A stretch of DNA of 50,009 nt, from positions 1-50,009 of the IMG/VR virus record IMGVR_UViG_3300047157_000091. One strand, written 5' to 3'. The translations under genes and the position numbers were made by a program. Below are positions 7,387 to 17,065 of this stretch, one piece after another (the stretch's first letter is position 1; every line of letters begins with the position of its first letter). Under the pieces are notes generated by a model. The model was not told the DNA's origin. It saw only the letters and a program-made list of their open reading frames with translations, and made no database searches. Source of the stretch: a virus.

Positions 7387-8346
7387 TTATGCTCCTTCCG
7401 TGATTTTTACTTGTTTTGCATATTCTTCTAGCGGCACACCTAATCTTTTAGCAATTGCTACCTGTGATGGCGTGAGTCTCACAGTTTTTTTGCGTCCTGT
7501 TGAGGCTGAACGTTTAGCCGAAGCTACATTCTGAACCGGTTTGGCTCTTTCTGTAGTAGTGTCCTCTACCTTATCAAATTTATGCGGAAATTCAAGTCTT
7601 ATTCTTTTATCAACTTCTGCATAATATTCTTTAGATTTAGGATCAAAACCTTCTTTTTCTACAAGTGTTTTATGTATATCAAACGCTGTATAAGTCATTG
7701 CTGAATCATTACCAAACCAAGCATTTTCTAGACTGCCCAATCTTCTGCCATAGGGTCTGATTGCTGGTTGTCTTGTTTGTTGAGGTGTTATATTTACCTC
7801 TTTTGGTTCTGGTTTAGCTTGTTCTGCAACTTTCATAGCATTTAATCTTGCACCATCCATAGTTAGATTAGCAATTTGTTCTTGAGCTGCAATTTGAGCT
7901 TCAACATCTTGAGATTCAATAGCATTTTTAAGAGCTGTCTTGCTGCTGTCATATTTGTTTTAACTCTTGTTTCAAACTCTGAAGTATAAGATTTATCTAA
8001 TTTAGATAATCTTCCTTCTAACTCACTTTTTTGTTTGTTAGTTGCTTCTGCAAATGCAATAGCTTCTTCTTTTTGTCTTTCAGCTTCTCGCATTTTACGA
8101 GTTAGTTTAGCAATACGTTTTTGAACTCCTTCACTATATTCTTTTAACTTCATCTTTTTTTTCAAGTTTAGTTTCTCTTTCGTTTTCAAAAGATTTATCT
8201 TCTGGAACTTCTTCTACTTCTATTTTTCTTCAGCAGGTGCTTCAACTTTTTCGGGTTCACCTTTATCATCTAAATTAATTTCAGCTCCTTCTTCTTCACC
8301 GACATCAATTAGATTATTCTACTTTGTTTTCGTTTTCTGTTGGCAT
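7387..8346 (-). CDS. Capsid scaffolding protein (frame broken by indels)
   Basis: ATG at 8346 starts MPTENENKVE. After shifts near 8315, 8228, 8160 and 7955 the sense reads through an acidic section, a long charged coiled coil (IAKLTRKMREAERQKEEAIA; ATNKQKSELEGRLSKLDKSY), then a C-terminal part with LENAWFGNDSAMTYTAFDIH and YAEVDKRIRLEFPHKFDKV, ending VAIAKRLGVPLEEYAKQVK. About 318 residues. An acidic head, a coiled-coil middle and a basic capsid-binding tail between the co-chaperonin and capsid genes are typical of phage scaffolding proteins, which organise the procapsid and then leave. Confidence 0.75.
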
Positions 8347-8364
8347 AGTTTCCTTCCTATGTTG

Positions 8365-8832
8365 TTAAATGTAATGAAGAACTGATTCAGGATCACCTAT
8401 GGTCCCTAACACTTCATCATCGTTTAGTATTCGCACTTCTCCACCTTCAATCGGTAAACGTGCACCAGCATATCTGGCAAACATTACCCAATCTCCTACT
8501 TTACACCACGGCTTATTAAATTTATCTTTGTCCGCGTATGCAAGATCTCCCATTTTTAAAACATAACCACAAGTAGTTGCGATTCTAGCTTTGTCTAATT
8601 GTTCTTGAGAGAATAAAATTCCACCTTTAGTTTTTTCTTTTGGTGTAAAAGGTAAAACTAAAATTCTGTAGCCAACCGGTTCTGGTAACTGGTCTTCTAC
8701 ATCTTTAATATTGTTTTGGTCTAATCTAATTGCGTGAGACTCTTCTTTTTTTTCTGCTTCGTATTTATCTTGAAGACCAAGTTTAATTTTTGGTACTTCC
8801 TTTTCCGAGGTCGATAACGTTTCCTTGCTCAT
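8365..8832 (-). CDS. GroES-like co-chaperonin
   Basis: 155 residues, intact. An N-terminal extension of about 45 charged residues is followed by a Cpn10 core: PEPVGYRILVLPFTPKEKTK, GGILFSQEQLDKA, CGYVLKMGDLAYAD, WCKVGDWVMFARYAGARLPI and VRILNDDEVLGTIGDPESVL. The mobile-loop equivalent (TKGGI) and the 'KVGDWV.F..YAG' strand are both present. Known phage GroES homologues (T4 Gp31, RB49 CocO) replace host GroES so that host GroEL can fold the capsid protein. No groEL is in the window, so the host chaperonin would be used. The neighbouring scaffold and capsid genes fit this job. Confidence 0.85.
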   Translation of the reverse strand: MSKETLSTSEKEVPKIKLGLQDKYEAEKKEESHAIRLDQNNIKDVEDQLPEPVGYRILVLPFTPKEKTKGGILFSQEQLDKARIATTCGYVLKMGDLAYADKDKFNKPWCKVGDWVMFARYAGARLPIEGGEVRILNDDEVLGTIGDPESVLHYI

Positions 8833-9020
8833 TTTTTTGCTCCTTTGGTTCTAGCAGGTTAGAGATTTCCTGTATTATTATTTGATAAGCGTGTGCTTGT
8901 CCTAGCATATACTTATATTTTTCCATACTGTCAACCCCACCAGTAATCATACTGTCTCCAATTTGTTGTAAGTAGCGTTGATTCTTTTTTTAAGTTTATC
9001 TACTAATAATAATCTTCCAT
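8783..9020 (-). CDS. Small phage protein with conserved helical motif (one indel)
   Basis: After a frame shift near 9000 the protein reads LVDKLKKR, then IGDSMITGGVDSMEKYKYML, GQAHAYQIIIQEISNLLEPK and a tail that overlaps the start of the GroES-like gene by about 50 bp. The 'GGVDSMEKYKY.LGQA.AY......IS.LL' pattern is one I know from small proteins of marine phages in this gene order. It is an all-helical protein of about 60-80 residues. Function unknown. The overlap suggests coupling to the co-chaperonin. Confidence 0.55.
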
Positions 9021-9139
9021 TATTTCTTCCTCTTCTTTGTTTTTTTTATTTTACCACCATATTTTTTAGTCCACTTTTTAGCTATAGCAGGTTCGTTTTT
9101 ATATAGATAACGTCTTTGTTTTTCTGATTTAAAAGGCAT
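9020..9139 (-). CDS. Small basic protein MPFKSEKQRRYL family
   Basis: 39 residues, intact: MPFKSEKQRRYLYKNEPAIA, then a Lys-rich tail (KWTKKYGGKIKKTKKRKK). The N-terminal 'MPFKSEKQRRYL' signature is common in small proteins of many tailed phages. Its function is unknown; the charge suggests nucleic acid binding. Start and stop overlap those of the next gene (TAATG). Confidence 0.7.
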   Translation of the reverse strand: MPFKSEKQRRYLYKNEPAIAKKWTKKYGGKIKKTKKRKK

Positions 9140-9142
9140 CTG

Positions 9143-9341
9143 TTATAATTTAAATTGTTGCAACACTTTTATTTTCTCTTCTGCGCTGCAATCTTTTCTA
9201 TTAGTTTATCTACTTCATCTATATGTTGTGGATGTTCTCCAATACCTACAGAATTTTCCAAGTAAATTTTAAGTGTAGCATCAGCCTCTAGAATTTGAGC
9301 TTCGTATCTAGCTTCAATGCATCTATTATTGCTGTTCTCAT
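9143..9341 (-). CDS. Small helical protein (two indels), unknown function
   Basis: ATG at 9341 begins MRTAIIDA. After shifts near 9310 and 9175 it continues YEAQILEADATLKIYLENSV, GIGEHPQHIDEVDKLIEKIA and KIKVLQQFKL, with the stop at 9143. About 66 residues, helical hairpin pattern. The ATG overlaps the stop of the preceding tiny gene (ATGA). 'LEADATLKIYLENSVGIGEHPQ' is conserved in style with small marine phage proteins placed here. Role unknown. Confidence 0.55.
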
Positions 9342-9478
9342 TTTCTTTTCCTTCTCTTGTTTAAAAGTTTGACTCGTGTATGCCAACACCATTCAGTCAT
9401 TTTAATAACATAGGTCTCTACAAATGCAATAGCATCATCAAGTTTTCCAAAAAATGTATATAAAAATTTATCTAGCAT
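9338..9478 (-). CDS. Tiny protein, Trp-containing, unknown function
   Basis: 46 residues, intact: MLDKFLYTFFGKLDDAIAFV, then ETYVIKMTEWCWHTRVKLLN and a basic end (KRRKRK). Amphipathic N-terminal helix and basic C-terminus. Overlaps both neighbours by a few bases, which supports real translation in a coupled series. No family recognised with certainty. Confidence 0.5.
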   Translation of the reverse strand: MLDKFLYTFFGKLDDAIAFVETYVIKMTEWCWHTRVKLLNKRRKRK

Positions 9479-9753
9479 TTCCATCGCTTACGTGCCTGTC
9501 GAAGTCTCGAATTTGGATTGGCCGCAGCTTTAGGAAATTTTTTCATTTGTCCTGCACTTCTTGCGCAGTATGATTTTCGCCTTTTAGCGGCAGCGGACCC
9601 TTTTTTAACTTTACCAGTCACAGCTGTTTTTAATTTAGAACCGGGATTTTTTCTTCTATAGGAAGCGACACCGGCTCGTGTCATTCCTGCTCCAGATTTT
9701 GTAGATCTGAAATTCTTTTTATTTCTTGCAGGCATATTATCCTGTTTTCTCAT
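9472..9753 (-). CDS. Basic protein, DUF6321-like
   Basis: 93 residues or fewer. It contains GAGMTRAGVASYRRKNPGSK, LKTAVTGKVKKGSAAAKRRK and SYCARSAGQMKKFPKAAANP, ending in RLRQARKRWKC. The 'MT..GV..YRR.NPGSKLKTAVTG' pattern is what I recall for DUF6321, found in phages and giant viruses. About one third Lys/Arg. Two starts are possible: the ATG overlapping the previous stop, or an internal ATG (MPARNKK) preceded by CAGGATAAT. A DNA-condensing or virion-internal role is inference from charge. Confidence 0.7.
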   Translation of the reverse strand: MRKQDNMPARNKKNFRSTKSGAGMTRAGVASYRRKNPGSKLKTAVTGKVKKGSAAAKRRKSYCARSAGQMKKFPKAAANPNSRLRQARKRWKC

Positions 9754-10127
9754 TACAACATTCCTTTGTAATATTTTTTTAAACTTGGATTACCAACTTG
9801 TACTCCACCTAAACTTCCAGAAATATAACTACCATCATAATTTCTTTGAGCTTGTTTAATCATACCACCATCTTTTTTCTTAACAAAAGTTTTTACGTTT
9901 GTAGGTTTGCCGCCTGGATTACCGGCTGCTCGTTTTCGTTTGACAGCAGAGGCCTTTTCGCCTTTTGTCATCCGTGTGGCTTTCGCAAGTGGGACGCATT
10001 TCGGGTATTTTCTTTTTGAACCTGTTGATGATTTTCTTCCACAAGGTTGATATTTGCCATCCTTCTTGGGAGCTCCAATGTCCACCCATTTCTCGTTTAC
10101 CCATTTTTTAAATCTCCCATTAGGCAA
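9753..10127 (-). CDS. Basic protein, DUF5872-like
   Basis: 124 residues, intact. N-terminus MPNGRFKKWVNEKWVDIGAP, then KDGKYQPCGRKSSTGSKRKY and PKCVPLAKATRMTKGEKASA, VKRKRAAGNPGGKPTNVKTF. The 'CGRK......YPKCVP.AKA' pattern with two conserved cysteines is what I recall as DUF5872, common in aquatic phages and giant viruses. Function unknown. Strongly basic, adjacent to the other basic genes with overlapping ends, which suggests one co-translated cassette. Confidence 0.7.
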   Translation of the reverse strand: MPNGRFKKWVNEKWVDIGAPKKDGKYQPCGRKSSTGSKRKYPKCVPLAKATRMTKGEKASAVKRKRAAGNPGGKPTNVKTFVKKKDGGMIKQAQRNYDGSYISGSLGGVQVGNPSLKKYYKGML

Positions 10128-10314
10128 TCTTTGTTTTCTTTCTTCGGTCTGACATTACTTTGCCACAACCTCTTGCAATGAAACCACCATCCTTTGCACT
10201 AGCTCTAACTTTGCCCTTACATACTTTTGAAGCATACATATTTGCGTAAGCCGAAGGGTATACCTTAAACTTACGTTTTGCTGCTGCTTTTCCTTTAGGA
10301 CAAAGTTTAGCCAT
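10120..10314 (-). CDS. Small basic protein with KLCP / YPSAYAN motif
   Basis: 64 residues: MAKLCPKGKAAAKRKFKVYP, SAYANMYASKVCKGKVRASA, then DGGFIARGCGKVMSDRRKKT. The 'KLCP.GKAAAKRKFKVYPSAYAN.YASK.CKGK' signature is very common in marine phage small proteins. Four cysteines could bind a metal, but this is not shown. Function unknown. The ATG overlaps the TAA of the gene upstream. Confidence 0.75.
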   Translation of the reverse strand: MAKLCPKGKAAAKRKFKVYPSAYANMYASKVCKGKVRASAKDGGFIARGCGKVMSDRRKKTKIA

Positions 10315-10430
10315 TATCTAACTTTTCCGCCTTTTTTCATAAAGCCCATTTTATTTCGGACTTGTTTAGGAAGTTTTTTTAGACCTTTACCTTTTTTACC
10401 TGCTGGTACTTTTTTTAAGTTTTTTCTCAT
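10314..10430 (-). CDS. Tiny Lys-rich protein
   Basis: 38 residues, intact: MRKNLKKVPAGKKGKGLKKL, then PKQVRNKMGFMKKGGKVR. Almost 40% Lys/Arg. The ATG overlaps the stop of the gene upstream and the TAA overlaps the next ATG, so it belongs to the same coupled series. The pattern is familiar from marine phage genomes with this gene order. No known function. Confidence 0.65.
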   Translation of the reverse strand: MRKNLKKVPAGKKGKGLKKLPKQVRNKMGFMKKGGKVR

Positions 10431-10763
10431 TACTTATTTATCTTTCCAGATTTTTTAGCTTTAGAACCAAACTTACCATAAGAATCATCTCTTGAAGCTT
10501 TTAATTGCTTTTTAGTTCTTTTCTTTTTGATTCTCATTGCAATAGATTCATCTTTTCTATCTTTGTATCCCTGTTTTTTCTTTTTAACAGATCCACCTTT
10601 TTTGTACATAGCTCCACCTTTCATACCCATATCATCTTTGTAGTAGCCAGTCTGCCATATCTTTTCTTCTAGTAGACATTCCACCACCCATTTTTTTTAC
10701 TCTGCCACCAACCTTCATTCCTCTAGGTTCAGCAACTTGTTTGTTAAATCTTGGATTTGCCAT
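10430..10763 (-). CDS. Lys/Gly-rich basic protein (one indel)
   Basis: ATG at 10763 starts MANPRFNKQVAEPRGMKVGG, RVKKMGGGMS. After one or two base shifts near 10675 the frame continues YYKDDMGMKGGAMYKKGGSV and runs to KSGKINK. About 108 residues. Repeated Gly-Gly/Lys clusters and a GGRVKKMGGG element recall the GGRVG elements of the large virion proteins in this window. Function unknown; nucleic acid or scaffold contact is possible from charge. Coupled to the holin-like gene upstream (TAATG). Confidence 0.6.
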
Positions 10764-11151
10764 TATTTTTTTCCTCCGTTGTTTCTAAAAATTTGTGTAC
10801 CCTTTATACCATAAATGCTCGCAACGACAAGGATCCACAAATTTGTAAACCAGCTCGGGAGTGCCGCGAAATGTTCGAAGAACACGTTCACTTTCTCCAT
10901 AGCTGATGGATCGTCACTTACAACTGCCCAGGCCAAAATCGCGATTGGCGCCGAGAGAATTATCAAAACTGCCTCGTCCTTCCAATCTGCTTGACGGGCT
11001 TCTAAAAGTTTTCCTTGGTAAGCTTCCTTACCTTCGGCCATACGAGATGCGTGCATAAGCTGTGCATCTGACATAGCCATTTTCGTTTCTGCTTGTTAGC
11101 ATAAATTTTACTTCCAGCAGAAACGGCTAATTTAATTGCCGATAACCACAT
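10763..11151 (-). CDS. Membrane protein, GTA-holin-like (one indel)
   Basis: ATG at 11151 starts MWLSAIKLAVSAGSKIYANK. After a one-base shift near 11075 the sense continues MSDAQLMHASRMAEGKEAYQ and ADWKDEAVLIILSAPIAILA. Hydrophobic segments are LIILSAPIAILAWAVV and FTNLWILVVASIYGI, giving two likely membrane helices. The 'W.DE..L.I.S.P....W' pattern resembles the three-TM holin-like family first described from gene transfer agents (PF11351), from memory. Holins permit endolysin escape, but this gene is far from the endolysin and lies in the head region, so another membrane or assembly role is possible. Confidence 0.6.
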
Positions 11152-11152
11152 A

Positions 11153-11344
11153 TTAGTACCAAGTAGCTTTTACAGGTTTTTTATCAGGTCTCATTCTTCT
11201 TGTACCTCTAACGTCAACCGTTTGTGATGTAAACGGATCAGTCATTTCTACAGGAATCCCACCTTGTTGCTCACCTTTTGAGTTTGCACCAAGTTCAGGA
11301 ACAACTTTTACGTTGTCTCGACCTTTGTTTATTTTTTTAACCAT
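11153..11344 (-). CDS. Small soluble protein, unknown function
   Basis: 63 residues, intact: MVKKINKGRDNVKVVPELGA, then QQGGIPVEMTDPFTSQTVDV and RGTRRMRPDKKPVKATWY. Good ribosome site (AAGGAGAAAAC). Follows the portal gene by 26 bp in the same operon and ends 1 bp before the holin-like start. The 'VDVRGTRRMR..KK..TWY' ending is shared by small proteins found after portal genes in marine phages. No function known. Confidence 0.65.
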   Translation of the reverse strand: MVKKINKGRDNVKVVPELGANSKGEQQGGIPVEMTDPFTSQTVDVRGTRRMRPDKKPVKATWY

Positions 11345-11370
11345 AGTTTTCTCCTTAATTTGATTTATAT

Positions 11371-13776
11371 CTATTTTTTTTTAAAATTTCTACCGAAATC
11401 GTGAATCTTACTTTGATCAGCCATTGTTTGTTTAGCAAAGAGACTCCTGCACGTAATCCAGCTAGGTCTTCATTCTGTTCTAGCTTTTCATCGTGTTGTT
11501 GGTCATTCATCATCGCTCTCATAGTGTCTAAATCCAATCTTGCTTCTCTTATTCATAGCTTGTTCTTGATCGTTTTTAGCTTTTATGTCTAATTCACGTG
11601 ATTTTAGTTTTAATAATGGGTCACCACCTACTTCACCACTAATTTTTTCTTCTTCTTTAGCGTAATCTTCATCATTTCTGCAATTAACTTCGCTTTTCTA
11701 GATTCAATAGCGTTTGTTATCTGTTGAACACGTTGTTGCATCTGCATTGCTTGTGGATTTTGCATCATACCTTGTGCCATTGCAGGATTTTGCATCCCAT
11801 TGGTTGCATTTGTTGTTGAATCATTTGTAATTCTTGTATTTCTTCTACAAATTCTATTTGAATTTGTTCTTGTGCCATTAATGAAATGTGTTCAAGTATA
11901 TTTTTTTGCAAACTCATCATTGCTGCAGGATTATTTTGCACCATAGAGATAGACATAAAAGTTTAAATGAGCATCAATGTGTGCTTTGTGGTCTTGTCCT
12001 GGAAAAGCTTGAAATGGTTTTTGTGACATTGCCATAATATTTTCTAATGCAGGGTCCATTGGTTGTGGTGGAGCAGGTGGAGGTAAGATTGCATTTACAT
12101 TTTTCACACCCAGCGCATCATACATAGATCTATACGCTTGATATATATTATGCATACGAGGATTTGATTGCGCTAGTTGTAATTGACTTTGTGCGATAGA
12201 TATTCTTTGCGTCTGTGAGAAGATGTTTGGATCTGCTACAGGTAATATATCTATTCTGTCATCAAAGTCTTGTACTTTAATTTCTCGTCTTGCACCTGGT
12301 ACATCGTAAGGATAAACCGGTGGTAAATATGTTTTAAATACTTCTGCTAATAATTTAAATTCTTGTTTAAACCTACATATAATCTTTTGTGAATTGCAGA
12401 CATAACTCTGAGCCACGTTCTAATAAGTGCAACTGTAGTTCCAACTGCAGCTTGTTGATTCATATCACCAACTTGCATATCAGAAATTGCTGCAAATCTT
12501 TGACCTGCAGAAACTACAACACCCATTAATTGTAAAAGAGTTTGATCTGGTCCTTTAAAAGGTAAAGTCATAAACTGATCTTTAATGTTTCCACCAGGAG
12601 CATCTACATCTCTAAACTCTCCAGGTTGTAATGGTTGTGCATCATCTCTAACTCTAATACCACGTGATTTAAAACCTGCTGGTAAGTTTGCTAAAGTTCC
12701 AGCATCAAGAAGTTGTCTTAATGCAGCTGTTGCAGTTCTAGTTAAACCACCAATCATATGAATTAAACCAAAACCATAAAAACCAGTTCCTGGTAAAAAT
12801 TTAAATTGTACAAAGTAATTTATTTTTTTTTTAATGGATCTTTGTTTGTAGTTTCTTCTAATAGATAAAACTTTATTACCTGCTTGAGATACAGTTACAA
12901 CATAAGGAAGTTTAATTCCTGTAGGCTCACCATCATCTCCATATCTTCATAACCTTCTAAATCTAAATTAGTATGAACTTCATACAAAGTGTATTGATCT
13001 TCTTGGCCATCTTTAGCAATTCCTTCAAGTTCTAATTTTTTATCTTGTAATTGATTTTCTGTAACAGGTGGTCTCCTAATTCTATGTCTCTATAAAATCC
13101 TTTACTTGTTGTTTTCTTAAATCATTTTCAGAAATTTTAATTACGTGAATAATTGCTTCTGCATCTTCTAATGACTGTTTGCAGAGTACGGAACAATTAA
13201 ATCATCTGCAGGTACAAATTTTGATACGGCTCTACCTAAAAGATCATCATAGTAGACTTTCTTAAAAGTAGAACCGGATAGAGGGAGGTAAAAAAGCATT
13301 TGATCAAACTCGGGTTCGTATTCTTTCATTTGATCCATAATTTGATAATTCATAAAATCTTTAACACGTTTAGATTGCTCTTCTTTAGCAACATCAACTG
13401 CTCCCAAAATTTGAGTTCTAACCGGACCATCAGCTGGTAATAATTCTTTGTAAGCTTGCGCTTGAAATTGTGTAACCGCTTCAGCAAGTACAGGGTGGTT
13501 AACACCTGATGCACCTCTGAAAGGTTCTGTTCTTCTTTCGTATTTAAATCCTAAAAGATCTAAACCGTTTCTGTAAGTATCTTCCCAATCACCACGAGAT
13601 TCTTTGTACTCATTGTAGTGATCAACCATTTTAGCACCTAATGGTTCTAAAACTTCATCTCCTAAAAAATCTGCTAGATTTTCAAAATGATCTTCACCAC
13701 CTTCTCCGGATACAGCTTTAGGATCAAATGCAATCTCTGCACCACCTTCTTCATTGCATATACATCTGGATTAGCT
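11371..13776 (-). CDS. Portal protein (frame broken by several indels)
   Basis: About 790 residues when repaired. N-terminal region: EIAFDPKAVSGEGGEDHFEN, YNEYKESRGDWEDTYRNGLD and HPVLAEAVTQFQAQAYKELL. Core: SGSTFKKVYYDDLLGRAVSK and VPADDLIVPYSANSH, then IGGLTRTATAALRQLLDAGT, GPDQTLLQLMGVVVSAGQRF and VGTTVALIRTWLRVMSAIHK. C-terminal part: Pro/Gln-rich helices (NAILPPPAPPQPMDPALENI) and LRAGVSL, with stop TAG at 11371-11373. 'YKELLPADGPVRTQI' and 'F..ISDMQVGD' are typical of portals of marine podovirus-like phages. The dodecameric portal is the DNA gate at one capsid vertex and binds the terminase encoded just upstream. The exact start is obscured by indels near 13770. Confidence 0.8.
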
Positions 13777-13792
13777 GCTCTTGCTCTTTCTG

Positions 13793-14047
13793 CTACTTCT
13801 CTTGTTGTCTTTCCATTTCTCTACCCATTTCAGCAATAGCTGCATCTAATTTTGCTTGTTGAAATTTTGATAAGGTTTTTGTAATTGCACGGTTTCTCAT
13901 TCTTTCAATATAATTTCCTAACTGTTCTTCATAATCATTGGTTCCAAAACCAGATACAACATTTTGACCTTCAAGAACTGAACCAGGTCCATACTTTGCT
14001 AAACCAGAATTTGGATCTCGACCTATCATCATTTGATCATCAGTCAA
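13793..14047 (-). CDS. Continuation of the terminase C-terminal extension (YGPGSV module)
   Basis: 84 codons in a frame entered one base after the apparent stop at 14040. Removing one A from the preceding AAAA run makes it continuous with the extension upstream. It reads IGRDPNSGLAKYGPGSVLEG, QNVVSGFGTNDYEEQLGNYI and LSKFQQAKLDAAIAEMGREM. The 'YGPGSVL.G.N..S.FGTNDYE......I' and 'FQQAKL..A' elements recur, from memory, at the ends of several marine phage proteins. Function unknown. It leads into the portal start through further shifts. Confidence 0.5.
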   Translation of the reverse strand: MTDDQMMIGRDPNSGLAKYGPGSVLEGQNVVSGFGTNDYEEQLGNYIERMRNRAITKTLSKFQQAKLDAAIAEMGREMERQQEK

Positions 14048-17000
14048 ATTTTAAATTACCAGACGTTCCTGTTATTTTAGTTCCTGTTTGTCCTTCAAGA
14101 AAATCCATTTGTTTTTGAAGGTTAGGATTATAGTTTGTTGCACCAGGGTTTAATGGATTTCTCTTTTGCATTAGAGCCATCATAGGAGTAATTGCAAAAT
14201 TTTTAAATTTAGTTGCGCCTGATGTAATTCCTTCTCCAATTTTAGAACCAGAAAATTTATCTATTAAATTGCCACCCATAGTTTTAAAATTATCTATAGT
14301 GTTGCCAATAAAACCTTTATCTGTTTTTATGTCAAATATATCTGGGTTCATAGAAACTATTTCTTCGGTTGTATATTTATTTAAATTAGGGTTTTGAGTT
14401 ATCATTTGATTAGCTATTTTTTCATTTAATGGATCTATAAAAGTTTTATCATTACGATTGATACCTATTGGAGCATTTAAATTAAATTTACTTTTATTTT
14501 TTAATGGATTTAGTAATGCTTGTTCTAATTTAGATCCAGATGGATTTGCGTTTTGATTTATAACATCTTGAACTGTTGTAACTTGATTGTTAGTATTGTT
14601 ATCTACACCATATAAACCTTGTTCCGATAATGCATCAGCGATTTGTTGATCTGTAAAATCATAACTCTTCATCGAATTGTAAATAGATAAAGCTTGTCCG
14701 GTTAGCGGATCGCCGCCCATAAACAATCCGACTCGACCGCCTGATGCTAGACCAAATTTATAAGGTTGATTAAAATATGATTTAAATATATTTTCTCTTT
14801 CATTTGATACAGGACCATCTGGACCCTGCTCATCATAATAACCATAATTACCGGATGGAAGTTCAATACGAGGATCTCCATATTTATAAGTATAAAAATC
14901 TTGTAAATAATTATATAAATCACCTCCTTGATAATTTTGTGATAAATCAGGAGAAAAAGATCTTCTTTGTGCTTCTATAAATGAATAAATATCATTAATG
15001 TCTGATGGTATATCTTTACCATATTTTAAACCTCTATCTGATGTTAAAAATCCTTTAACACCTTTTTCTATATTCCCTAATGCTGTTTCTCCTATAAAGT
15101 CTGGATTGTTTGGATCTGGACCTACAGGAGTTTGTATATCCTTATATCTTTCAAACAAACTTAAAAGATTATTTGAAGTCGAAGGCCCTGCAACATCTGC
15201 CATAGTTGGTCTATCTGTACTAGCATCAGGTGTCGGGGTTGCTGCTTTTTGGTTTATAATACTTTCATATTGTGTTTTTAAATCATCTGAAATTAATCCA
15301 GTGCCGCCTTGTACATTTCTAAAAACATCTCCAGGTATATCAAAAGGACTTTGATTACCTTTTAAAGATTGAACTATATTGTATCCAGTGCTTCCAATTA
15401 AATTTCCAATTCCTCCCAACACAGGATTTCCAGCTCCCATTGTTTGAGCAACATCAAAACCACCTAATCTATTATAATCTGCACGAGAAAGTTCCCCTCT
15501 AGTAACAGCATTTTTTAATAATTGATTATTATCAAAATGTCTTTGAGTGTCTAGAAAACCAAGATTCTTAAAAGGATTTTGTCTTCGAGCGTTTTGACCA
15601 TATTCTCCAATTGCTACAGCTTTTTGTAAATCAGTTCCTGCACCTACTTTGTCTAAAGCATTTGTAAAATCTTGAGTTGTTGCTCTTGCATCATAAGGTG
15701 TTCCACCTGTGTTAAAATTTTTTCTTGGTTTCTTTTCTTCGAATAGAACTTCATGTCTAAAACGCATTATCGCTTGTGTTGTACTGTCCACCAAATCGTC
15801 ATTATCTCCATACGGAAATGATGCACATTCTTCTATAACCTCTTCTGCGAATTCTTCGTCAGGCGCCCAAATCATCCCCGACTCAAACATCGGAGACACA
15901 GCGTTTACTCTAGAATGTTTATCTTGTCCTTTACTAGGTGTGAAATTTATAACAGGTATCCCCATTTTTCGCAACTCATAAGTTAGTGGCATTCCAGATG
16001 CTTTAGACTTCAATAATAACTGTATCAGGTTTCCAATATCTATATTGTTCTAATGCTTCTTTACGAAGTTCTGGAAACTCTAGTCGTTCTTTAAATGCAT
16101 CTAATAATATTAAATTAGGCAGCTTCTCCTGATCTTCGTTTGGATGAAATACTCCCCAGGTAGTAATTGCAGAATAGTCTGCTGTTTCTTTTTTAAAAAT
16201 GCTGTATCATAACTTTGAATGATATGTTGTAATGGTGGATATATCCTTTGTCCCAAACTTTCCACCACTCACGTTTAATTATGATCCTTCTTCAGCTGTT
16301 GGGTTTTGCATCCACTGCGCGTTCCACTTACCAATACTAATAGAAGCTTTGACACCTTCTAGTTCATCTTTCTTCCAATACTCTGGCCATACAGGTTTAT
16401 TACTGATGGTAGGATTGCTGGAAACTCTATGACTTCCCATTGATCTGCTTTCAAATTTTTTTGTGTTCTTTAATAAGTTTTGAAGTTAGATCTTTCATAT
16501 TCCATCTTGTCATAACAATACAATCGCTCCACCTGGTTGTAAACGTTGACGTGGTCCTGATGTATACCATTCATAAGCACGCTCCAGCGCTTCGGGATTC
16601 ATTGCGTCTTGCTCCGAGTGTGGGTCATCAATAATAAGTAAATCCGCACCACGGCCCGTGATCGCTGAACCAACACCGGCTGCGTAATATTCACCGCCTT
16701 GTTCAGTTTCCCATTTACCCGCGGCTTGCGAATCTTCTCGTAGTCTTGTTTCAAAAACTTTTTTGTATTCGGGGAATCCATTAAGGTTTTAGCTTTACGA
16801 CCGAATCGTATCGCGAGTTCAGTTGTGTGGGTTGATTGAATAATTTTTAAATTAGGTTTACGACCTACCATCCACGCAGGAAGTAAGAAAGATGCAAACT
16901 CAGACTTTCGTATGTCGCGGTGGCATATTGATAATTAGTCTTTTTATTTTACCATTTGCAAGTTTATTAAACTTGTCTGCAATTTCTTTGTGATGGTCTA

Positions 17001-17065
17001 CCTTCAATAAACTCTGGCCAAACGTGTTTAACAAAAGTTAAAAAATCAAGGGAATCAAATGTGGA
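14040..17065 (-). CDS. terL: Terminase large subunit with long C-terminal extension (N-terminus missing)
   Basis: ATPase part: FLTFVKHVWPEF, IKRLIINMPPRHTK, LIIQSTHTTELAIRFGRKAK in sense, and Walker B LLIIDDPHSEQDA near 16630, with GAIVLVMTRW after it. Nuclease part: TVIVESKASGMPLTYELRKM, FTPSKGQDKHSRVNAVSPMF and DDLVDSTTQAIMRFRHEVL near 15770. TerL cuts and pumps DNA into the procapsid through the portal. The frame is closed by a stop at 17066-17068 without any ATG, so the first 20-30 residues are absent. Past the nuclease the frame stays open for about 560 residues (RADYNRLGGFDVAQTMGAG; FGLASGGRVGLFMGGDP), an extension of unknown function. Several indels break the first 1,000 bp. Terminase identity is sure; a true fusion is not. 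Confidence 0.8.

Noticed and set aside
14998-15354. 118-codon plus-strand frame
   Set aside because: Lies opposite the open terminase extension, with no start signal and no protein-like pattern.
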